From NCBI GenBank assembly GCA_021404985.1, contig QWHP01000175.1, positions 1 to 6,481 of the forward strand: a stretch of 6,481 nt of DNA. The letters are read 5' to 3'. Positions 1-4,522 of the stretch are shown here, piece by piece. The position numbers and the translations under genes were made by a program. The notes under the pieces were generated by a model. The model searched no databases. It had not been told where the DNA came from and saw only the letters and a program-made list of their open reading frames with translations. Each line of letters starts with the position of its first letter. Positions within the stretch are counted from its first letter, which is position 1. The DNA is from Actinobacteria bacterium ATB1. GTDB lineage: Bacteria > Actinomycetota > Acidimicrobiia > UBA2766.

Positions 1-780
1 TGCGACTGCACCGAGCAGCGCGACGGTCGAACCGGATCCTCGCGCGACGGCGAGGCGGACGTCGGGCAGGGTGAAGAGCGCCTGCCCGGCAGCGTGCCCT
101 CGGCTCCGCACGAGCCGGACCGCACCCGCCGGCAGTCCCGAGGCCTCGAGGGCGGGGGCAAGAGCCTTGCTCTCGATGGTCAACGCCGTTTCGAGGGCGT
201 CCCCGCCGATACGCATGACGGCGGTGTTGCCGTTTCGGAGAACGCCCGCTCCATCTGCGATTACGTTCGGGCGCCCTTCGAACACGAAGGCGACAACGCC
301 GAGCGGTGCGAGCCTGCGCTGGACGGCCCAGGTCTCCTCGCGGCGCTCCTCGACGACCTCGCCCACGCGGCTCGGCGCGCGCGCCCACCCGCGCAGTCCG
401 TCGACCATCCCGGCACGCATCTTCTCGCTCACGGCCAGGCGTCCTACCGACCGGCCTCGCGAGCGGGCGTCCTCGACGTCGCGCGCGTTCGCCTCTGCCA
501 CCTCTCCCCAGACACCATCGTCGCCGACGAGGTCGGCGAACGACTCGAAGAAGGTCGAGATCTCCTTGGGACTGCAAGCGGCGAGCGCGAGAAAGGCGGC
601 ATGCGCTTCGGCCACGGCTTCCTCTGCCGCCCGGCACGCGTCCGCACCGAGGACGAGGAGGTCGCCGGTACGCACGACGGGAACGACGCGGTCCTCGGGG
701 CCGATCTCGGGCATGGGGACCACGGTCGAGCCGACGACTACGGGGGTGCCGGGTGCCACATCGTGGATCGAATCGCTCAT
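1..780 (-). CDS. proA: ProA-like gamma-glutamyl phosphate reductase (glutamate-5-semialdehyde dehydrogenase), N-terminal part
   Basis: The visible 260 residues match the N-terminal half of ProA, the aldehyde-dehydrogenase-superfamily enzyme that reduces gamma-glutamyl phosphate with NADPH to glutamate-5-semialdehyde in cytosolic proline synthesis. Seen: EANARDVEDARSRG at 96-109 (the family's AN-x-D-x-x-x-A-R-x-x-G stretch), APLGVVAFVFEGRPNVIAD at 158-176 (usual PLGVIGxIYExRPNVTxDAA), NGNTAVMRIGGDALETA at 183-199, and ARGSG at 246-250. The gene leaves the window before the catalytic cysteine, so activity cannot be judged. Divergent points are an N-terminal leader of about 45 residues ahead of the usual first helix, and Arg-Ile-Gly where ProA normally has Arg-Gly-Gly. 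ATG at 780 has GGGGA touching it, too close for a good ribosome site. An in-frame GTG at 804 has GGAG six bases upstream (811-814) and may be the true start. It lies 60 bp downstream of the glycosyltransferase on the same strand, with no clear promoter between. The family call is firm; orthology to housekeeping ProA is less so. Confidence 0.85.
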   Translation of the reverse strand, partial: MSDSIHDVAPGTPVVVGSTVVPMPEIGPEDRVVPVVRTGDLLVLGADACRAAEEAVAEAHAAFLALAACSPKEISTFFESFADLVGDDGVWGEVAEANARDVEDARSRGRSVGRLAVSEKMRAGMVDGLRGWARAPSRVGEVVEERREETWAVQRRLAPLGVVAFVFEGRPNVIADGAGVLRNGNTAVMRIGGDALETALTIESKALAPALEASGLPAGAVRLVRSRGHAAGQALFTLPDVRLAVARGSGSTVALLGAVA

Positions 781-840
781 TCCCCAAGCTTCGCACGATG
801 CCACGGCCGACTCCAGATGAATCCCGTCCGGAGCGCGGGC

Positions 841-1653
841 TCAGTACGAGGGCCGGCCGCCGAGGACCACCTGGCGCAGCCCATGCGTGCGCGTGAAGTG
901 AGCCATGGAGCGCATGTGCAGCCAGGTGTTGCGCGAGAGCAGACGCTTGTCGCTCACTGCCTGGTGAATGTGGGAGATCTCGGCATCGGCGACGTAGAGG
1001 ACGCCCCAGCCGGCCTTGTGCATGCGCAGGCACCAGTCGATGTCGTCCACGTAGAGCGGGAGCCCCTCGTCGAGAATGCCGACATCGTCGACTGCCTCGC
1101 GCCGGGCGACGAGGGCGGCTCCGAGCATCCAGTCCACTTCCTGCGTCCGCTCGTGGTCGAAATCAGCGTTCAGGTGACGCTTGTCCCACCTGCCGTTGCG
1201 TGCCAGGGCGCGCAACGGGGTTCTGCGCACCAGGAACGACGCCAGGGTGGGGAAGCGGCGCACCGAGAGCTGGACCGACCCGTCGAAGTTCAGCAGGCGC
1301 GGTCCGACGATGCCGACGGCGGGGTCCGAGTCCAGCGCTCCGACGAGTCTTTGCAGTGCGCCCTCGTGCGTGATCGTGTCCGGGTTGAGCAGCCCCAGAT
1401 ACCGACCGGTTGCGGCCTTCAGCCCGAGGTTCGAGTTCGGAGCGAAGCCCATCTTCTCCGGAGTCCTGATCACCACGGCGTCGGGGTTCTCGGCACGGGC
1501 GACGTCGGCCGATCCGTCGGTGCACACGTTGTCGACCAGGATGTGCTCGATCGCGAGATCGCCCTTGTTCCGGTGTACGGACGCGAAGCACTCCTTCACG
1601 AGATCGGCCTCGTTCGTGCTGACGGTCACCAGCGACAGATCGGGACGTGTCAT
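841..1653 (-). CDS. Family 2 glycosyltransferase (WbbL/rhamnosyltransferase-like)
   Basis: A 270-residue GT-A fold glycosyltransferase of the GT2 type that moves a sugar from a nucleotide-sugar donor, typically onto cell-wall or exopolysaccharide lipid-linked acceptors at the cytoplasmic face of the membrane. Seen: the opening strand LSLVTVSTNE at 6-15, the donor-binding VDN at 40-42, GFAPNSNLGL at 69-78 (the usual GFxxxxNxG), LLNPDT at 88-93 in the place of the metal-binding DxD, VDWMLGAALVARREA at 173-187, and DEGLPLYVDDIDWCLRMHKAGW at 195-216, matching the acceptor-side [ED]DxDxxxR motif. No membrane segment is evident. The reading frame stays open upstream to 1896, but that part overlaps the divergent lipoprotein gene and looks non-coding. 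The ATG at 1653 begins exactly at the domain, with a weak AGG upstream. It probably forms a two-gene transcript with the ProA-like gene downstream. Acceptor and sugar cannot be read from sequence. Confidence 0.9.
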   Translation of the reverse strand: MTRPDLSLVTVSTNEADLVKECFASVHRNKGDLAIEHILVDNVCTDGSADVARAENPDAVVIRTPEKMGFAPNSNLGLKAATGRYLGLLNPDTITHEGALQRLVGALDSDPAVGIVGPRLLNFDGSVQLSVRRFPTLASFLVRRTPLRALARNGRWDKRHLNADFDHERTQEVDWMLGAALVARREAVDDVGILDEGLPLYVDDIDWCLRMHKAGWGVLYVADAEISHIHQAVSDKRLLSRNTWLHMRSMAHFTRTHGLRQVVLGGRPSY

Positions 1654-1680
1654 GCGACCTGCTTCGGCGCGCACTGTCGC

Positions 1681-1716
1681 CGGCCCTGCCACTGCCGGCC
1701 CACGCCAGCAGGGCCG
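1681..1716. repeat. Perfect 9-bp inverted repeat in divergent spacer (possible operator)
   Basis: CGGCCCTGC at 1681-1689 is repeated as its exact reverse complement GCAGGGCCG at 1708-1716, with an 18-base spacer. It sits in the middle of the 91-bp gap between the divergent glycosyltransferase (start 1653) and lipoprotein (start 1745) genes. The right arm covers the place where a -35 element for the 1731 promoter would fall. Arm centres are 27 bp apart, somewhat more than two helical turns. It could be a binding site for a dimeric regulator, an mRNA hairpin, or chance in GC-rich DNA. The sequence is certain; the role is inference. Confidence 0.4.
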
Positions 1717-1730
1717 AAACACGCGTTCGC

Positions 1731-1736
1731 TACAGT
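1731..1736 (+). promoter_or_regulatory. Candidate -10 box for the lipoprotein gene, leaderless
   Basis: TACAGT fits the TANNNT actinobacterial -10 pattern and ends 8 bases before the ATG at 1745. Transcription starting about 7 bases after the box would begin at or next to the start codon, giving a leaderless mRNA. No Shine-Dalgarno sequence precedes this ATG, which agrees. No clear -35 hexamer is visible. Confidence 0.45.
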
Positions 1737-1744
1737 CCCCGGCG

Positions 1745-2056
1745 ATGGATGGATATCCGGCACGCCTGGTGGTCTGGATCGCACTCCTGATCTCGATGTC
1801 AGGCTTCCTGGGCTGCACAGGCGGTGAAGGCGACGGCTCCGGCGAAGGCACGTGCGAGGAGGCGGTCGCTGCGTTCCTCGACCACGCCGCGCGCATGGCC
1901 GAGGAGCTCGCTCCGTCACGGAACCCGAGCCAGGACGTCGTCGAGGAGCAGGCGGACGAGGCCGAGGAGCTGCGCAGACAAGGGATCGAGGCATGCGGCG
2001 GGGAAGCGGCCTTCCTGTCCGAGATGTCCCGGCAGCAATCTCGTTCTCCGGAGTGA
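1745..2056 (+). CDS. Small putative lipoprotein, function unknown
   Basis: A 103-residue protein I do not recognise. Residues 1-23 form a short lipoprotein-type signal: an Arg at 7, a hydrophobic stretch LVVWIALLISMSGFLG at 8-23, and Cys24 in a lipobox-like FLGC. A flexible Gly/Ser/Glu linker follows (25-35), then an acidic, probably helical region (38-95) with two further cysteines, Cys37 and Cys84, placed so they could form a disulfide outside the cell. If the signal is used, the mature protein is anchored on the outer face of the membrane by a lipid on Cys24. The frame is open far upstream (to 1181), but that part runs antisense to the glycosyltransferase. The ATG at 1745 is chosen because it begins the signal peptide and sits 8 bases after a -10 box. 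It is divergent from the glycosyltransferase. The lipoprotein call is fairly safe; no function can be inferred. Confidence 0.7.
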   Translation: MDGYPARLVVWIALLISMSGFLGCTGGEGDGSGEGTCEEAVAAFLDHAARMAEELAPSRNPSQDVVEEQADEAEELRRQGIEACGGEAAFLSEMSRQQSRSPE

Positions 2057-2083
2057 TCCCGGCTCGTACCGAACCCTCATAGA

Positions 2084-2120
2084 CGCGCCGGCGCGACCGA
2101 TCTCCCCATAGCAGATCGGT
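2084..2120. terminator. Hairpin region after the lipoprotein gene, possible terminator
   Basis: A 12-bp perfect palindrome, CGCGCCGGCGCG, at 2084-2095 is followed directly by an 8-bp perfect stem, ACCGATCT (2096-2103) with AGATCGGT (2113-2120) and a 9-base loop. It begins 28 bases after the lipoprotein stop, in the gap between convergent genes. There is no T-run on either strand, so it is not a textbook intrinsic terminator. Actinobacterial terminators often lack one, so a bidirectional stop is plausible. Confidence 0.35.
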
Positions 2121-2154
2121 TCGATGGGTTGGGACGAACGAGGGAAAGAAGGCG

Positions 2155-2319
2155 TTGGCACGTTTCTTCCGCCGGCACCCGAGCGAGATCGGGCCGGGCC
2201 ACGCACGCTTCGTCACGCGGCCGTTCACCCCCGGTCCGTCGGGACCGCCCCCGGAGGTCAGGCCTCTACCCCGGCGGCCGAAGGTCCGCCGGCGTCGCTT
2301 CCCCGAGCCACTCGAGTGA
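2155..2319 (+). CDS. Possible small Arg/Pro-rich basic protein (54 aa), hypothetical
   Basis: From TTG at 2155 the frame runs 54 codons to TGA at 2317-2319. The product begins MARFFRRHPSEIGPG and ends in RRRRFPEPLE. It has 12 arginines and 13 prolines and a strongly basic tail, with no membrane segment or known motif that I recognise. By my count about 45 of 54 third positions are G or C, against about 41 of 54 first and 35 of 54 second positions. That is the order expected of real genes in this DNA. GAGGGA at 2140-2145 is a possible ribosome site, 9 bases before the TTG. Against it: it is short, uses a TTG start, carries two inverted repeats inside, and GC-rich DNA produces such frames by chance. 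If real, it lies between the lipoprotein and the end of the convergent glycosylase gene. Confidence 0.35.
   Translation: MARFFRRHPSEIGPGHARFVTRPFTPGPSGPPPEVRPLPRRPKVRRRRFPEPLE
2232..2247. repeat. 6-bp hairpin CGGTCC/GGACCG
   Basis: CGGTCC at 2232-2237 pairs perfectly with GGACCG at 2242-2247 around a 4-base loop. It lies inside the possible 54-codon ORF and upstream of the glycosylase stop on the opposite strand. No T-run follows. It may be part of a terminator cluster between convergent genes or simply a product of GC-rich sequence. Confidence 0.2.
2271..2292. terminator. 7-bp hairpin downstream of the glycosylase gene, possible terminator
   Basis: CCGGCGG at 2271-2277 and CCGCCGG at 2286-2292 form a perfect stem with an 8-base loop. 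Read on the minus strand, it starts about 64 bases after the uracil-DNA glycosylase stop, so it could end that transcript. There is no T-run. Confidence is low. Confidence 0.25.
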
Positions 2320-2356
2320 CGGATCGGCGTCCGGGCCGGGGTCTCTCAGAACGTCG

Positions 2357-3031
2357 TCAAAGCAGCTTCTTGGCGCGGTCGAACACCGCGTCGAGCATCG
2401 GCTCGGTGAGCCTGCCCGTGAACGTGTTCTGCTGGGACGGGTGGTAGGACCCGACCAGTGAAGTGCCGTCAGGGAACATCGCCTCGGCCATATGGCCGAA
2501 ACGCGGCTTGGGTCTGACCGGCCCCAGTACCCGAAGGGCTGCGTCCCACGCGAAGGCGCCGAGGGCGACCAACACTCTCCGCCGGCGCAGGAGACGAAGT
2601 TCGCGTTCGAGGAAGCCACGGCACGTATCTCTCTCCTCGACGCTGGGCTTGTTCGCAGGCGGGGCGCAGCGGACGGCAGCCGTTATCCAGGCATCCGTCA
2701 GCTCCAAGCCGTCGTCCCGGGCTCTGGACACGGCCATGTTCGAGAACCCCGTCCGGTTGAGCGACGCGTACAGCCAGTCGCCGCTCCGGTCACCCGTGAA
2801 CATCCTCCCGGTCCTGTTGGCACCGTGCGCCGCGGGGGCGAGGCCCAAGACGACCACGCGGGCCGAGGGATCCCCGAAGCCCGGAACAGGTCTCCCCCAG
2901 TAGTCCCACGCGGCGTACGCCCTCCGCTTCTCGGCTGCGACCTGCTCGCGCCAGGCCACGAGGCGCGGGCACGCGCGGCATGCGACCACCTCCCTGTCTA
3001 GCTGCACCAGCTCCTCCGGCAAGTCGACCAC
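2357..3031 (-). CDS. udgB: Family 5 uracil-DNA glycosylase (UdgB), 4Fe-4S type
   Basis: A 224-residue DNA repair enzyme that cuts uracil, and in this family often hypoxanthine and other deaminated bases, from DNA to start base excision repair. Seen: four cysteines placed to hold an iron-sulfur cluster, Cys18 and Cys21 (CRACPRL), Cys122 and Cys137; motif A, GLAPAAHGANRTGRMFTGD at 63-81, with Ala where family 1 has the catalytic Asp, the mark of family 5; and motif B, HPSQQN at 197-202, carrying the conserved His. Length fits the family (Thermus UDGb is of similar size). The frame is open upstream to 3331, but that part is antisense to the next gene. I chose GTG at 3031 because it lies just before the first Cys pair, in the only gap between the divergent genes, 8 bases after a TAGGGT -10 box on the same strand. 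No close Shine-Dalgarno site is present, so the mRNA may be leaderless. The family call is very safe; the start is probable. Confidence 0.93.
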   Translation of the reverse strand: MVDLPEELVQLDREVVACRACPRLVAWREQVAAEKRRAYAAWDYWGRPVPGFGDPSARVVVLGLAPAAHGANRTGRMFTGDRSGDWLYASLNRTGFSNMAVSRARDDGLELTDAWITAAVRCAPPANKPSVEERDTCRGFLERELRLLRRRRVLVALGAFAWDAALRVLGPVRPKPRFGHMAEAMFPDGTSLVGSYHPSQQNTFTGRLTEPMLDAVFDRAKKLL

Positions 3032-3039
3032 GCTGCAGA

Positions 3040-3045
3040 ACCCTA
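3040..3045 (-). promoter_or_regulatory. Candidate -10 box for the glycosylase gene, leaderless
   Basis: On the minus strand, TAGGGT fits TANNNT and ends 8 bases before the GTG at 3031, predicting transcription from at or beside the start codon. Its -35 position would fall on the -10 box of the divergent operon. No recognisable -35 hexamer is present. Confidence 0.4.
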
Positions 3046-3064
3046 CGCCTCCCCACCCGCCCGT

Positions 3065-3070
3065 TAGTCT
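3065..3070 (+). promoter_or_regulatory. Candidate -10 box for the membrane protein/HTTM/oxidoreductase operon, leaderless
   Basis: TAGTCT fits TANNNT and ends 7 bases before the ATG at 3078. No Shine-Dalgarno sequence is found between them, so a leaderless mRNA is likely. The -35 position would overlap the -10 box of the glycosylase promoter at 3040-3045, so the two promoters lie back to back and may compete. Confidence 0.4.
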
Positions 3071-3077
3071 CTTGACG

Positions 3078-3599
3078 ATGGTCGAGATCGGGACGCGGTC
3101 GGGGGAGGCCGGCAGGGACGGAGAGGTCGCGTCTGCGGCCGGACCCGAGGGGCCTGAAGCCACCCCTGCCTCGGTGTCTTTCGGCCGTGCGTGGAGGAAC
3201 GTGCTGACCATCGGGCTCCTCGTGTCCGTCATCATGGGCACTTTCGCCTGGACCGACGACGCTTGGCCCTTCGCGCCCTTCCGGATGTTCGCGGCCGCAA
3301 CGAAGCCGACTGGGAGGGTCGTGCGCGTCACTTTTCAGGCAGACCTCGCCGGGGGCACACGAACCGAGCTCGACGCCCTCGATTTCGGCCTGCGGCGCGC
3401 CGAGGTCGAGGGTCAGCTCGACACCGTCTCCGCGGATCCGGACAAGCTGGGTGACCTGGCCCGCTCCTACAACTCCCGCGTCTCGGACCCCGGGGAGCAA
3501 ATCGAACGGCTCGAGATGGTCCTGGTCGGGTCGCGCATCGTGGACGGGGTCCCGACGGAGCCCATCGTCGAGGTCGTCGGCGAATGGGGGCCGGAATGA
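3078..3599 (+). CDS. Single-pass membrane protein, HTTM-associated, function unknown
   Basis: A 173-residue protein. Residues 1-36 are a hydrophilic Gly/Ala/Glu-rich tail, 41-57 a single membrane helix (VLTIGLLVSVIMGTF), followed by WPFAPFRMFA at 63-72 and then a soluble domain of beta-rich appearance (80-173) containing GLRRAEVEGQLDTV. From memory, a W-P-F-x-x-[FY]-x-M-[FY] stretch just after a membrane helix is common in small proteins encoded next to HTTM genes; this rests on recollection, not a search. The soluble domain probably lies outside the cytoplasm. An in-frame TTG at 3072 is possible, but ATG at 3078 fits the -10 box spacing. Its stop overlaps the next start as ATGA (3596-3599), so it is probably translationally coupled to the HTTM protein and may act as its partner. 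Function unknown. Confidence 0.75.
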   Translation: MVEIGTRSGEAGRDGEVASAAGPEGPEATPASVSFGRAWRNVLTIGLLVSVIMGTFAWTDDAWPFAPFRMFAAATKPTGRVVRVTFQADLAGGTRTELDALDFGLRRAEVEGQLDTVSADPDKLGDLARSYNSRVSDPGEQIERLEMVLVGSRIVDGVPTEPIVEVVGEWGPE

Positions 3600-4522
3600 C
3601 AGCGCGGACCTCCCCGGACTACGTTGCCCGTCGCGGAACCGCCCGCGATGCGGGGAGGAAGCTGGCGGACGTCTGGAACCGCTACTGGTTCGCCCCGATC
3701 TCGCCCATGCGGACGCGGGTCCTCTCGGTGTTCCTGTTCTCCGCGATCCTGATCCAGCTCCGCGCCGACCTCTGGATGCTCGGCCACGGCCACGCCCCGG
3801 AGAGCTTCTGGCAACCGATCGGGCTCGCCCGCCTCTTCGGCCTCCAACCGCCGGGGCCGGCCGCGCTGCGCGTCGTCCTTGCCGTCGTCGCCGTTGGTTG
3901 CGCCGCCGGGATCGCAGCCGCCGTGTCGGACCGGTTGGCCCGCACGACCTCGGCCGTGGTGCTCGTGTCCTACACGCTCTGGCTGGTCTGGGCTTTCTCC
4001 TGGGCGAAGGTCGATCACGACCGTCTCACGATCCTGGTTGCGCTTCTCGCCTTCTCCTTGACGCCCCGCCGCGGCGCCAACGCCGCAGTCTGGAACGGCT
4101 GGGCGATCCGGCTGATCCAGGTGACGTTCCTCCTCGCCTATCCCCTGTCGGCTGTCGCGAAGCTCCAGCACGGCGGGATCGAGTGGATGCAGAGCGCCAC
4201 GTTCGCACGTGCGATCCTGCGCCGTGGCACCTGGTTCGGCGACATGCTCCTCGAACCGAGCTGGATCCTGGTCGCGTCCCAGTGGGCCTTCGTGGGCTTC
4301 GAGCTCTTCGCGATCGTGCTCGTGATGCGCCGCGGGCCGCTGCGCGCGTTTGCCCTCTTCGGTGTCGTCATGCTCCACACGATGACGTACGCCACGATCG
4401 GAATCCATTTCCTTCCCCATACGGTCTGCATCCTCGCGTTCTTCCCGCTCGAACGGCTCCCCGCTGCGCTCAGGCGGTGGTACTCGCGGCTTCGGCCCGC
4501 CCCGGCCGGGACCTCGGAATGA
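3596..4522 (+). CDS. HTTM domain (vitamin K-dependent gamma-carboxylase-like) integral membrane protein
   Basis: A 308-residue multi-pass protein with about seven or eight hydrophobic segments (near 41-57, 88-110, 117-134, 143-156, 170-187, 226-244, 249-264, 268-284). The pattern is that of the HTTM family, related to the membrane part of vitamin K-dependent gamma-glutamyl carboxylase, which couples reduced vitamin K oxidation to a chemical step on a substrate. Seen: NRYWFAPISP at 28-37 before the first helix, VDHDRLTILVAL at 139-150 with His141, LSAVAKLQHGGIEWM at 184-198 (usual AGLxKLxxxWxxG) with Lys189 in the place of the lysine considered the catalytic base in the human enzyme, and FELF at 235-238. 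The carboxylase's large lumenal domain is absent, so gamma-carboxylation should not be assumed. ATG at 3596 overlaps the previous stop, with GGGGG a few bases upstream; the end overlaps the next gene, again as ATGA. Family call strong; reaction and substrate unknown. Confidence 0.86.
   Translation: MTARTSPDYVARRGTARDAGRKLADVWNRYWFAPISPMRTRVLSVFLFSAILIQLRADLWMLGHGHAPESFWQPIGLARLFGLQPPGPAALRVVLAVVAVGCAAGIAAAVSDRLARTTSAVVLVSYTLWLVWAFSWAKVDHDRLTILVALLAFSLTPRRGANAAVWNGWAIRLIQVTFLLAYPLSAVAKLQHGGIEWMQSATFARAILRRGTWFGDMLLEPSWILVASQWAFVGFELFAIVLVMRRGPLRAFALFGVVMLHTMTYATIGIHFLPHTVCILAFFPLERLPAALRRWYSRLRPAPAGTSE

Noticed and set aside
94..1827. 577-codon open frame on the plus strand across the left third
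   Set aside because: It runs antisense to two clear genes (ProA-like and glycosyltransferase). Its protein has no domain and shows the Arg/His/Pro/Asp-rich composition of a GC-rich shadow frame.
1654..1896. N-terminal extension of the glycosyltransferase frame to 1896
   Set aside because: It overlaps the lipoprotein gene and the divergent promoter region, has no homologous look, and the domain starts right after ATG 1653.
2110..2140. GGTTCGAT resembling a tRNA T-arm in the gap after the lipoprotein
   Set aside because: No acceptor, D-arm or anticodon stem can be folded around it on either strand. The bases belong to the 8-bp inverted repeat instead.
3032..3331. N-terminal extension of the glycosylase frame to 3331
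   Set aside because: It would be antisense to the first 250 bases of the divergent membrane protein gene. UdgB proteins of normal length begin shortly before the first cysteine pair.
3451..4518. Upstream extension of the oxidoreductase frame, suggesting a fusion protein
   Set aside because: The extra 356 codons are out of frame with, and inside, the two preceding genes and encode Arg/Pro-rich sequence. The dinucleotide-binding fold starts at the ATG at 4519, which overlaps the HTTM stop.
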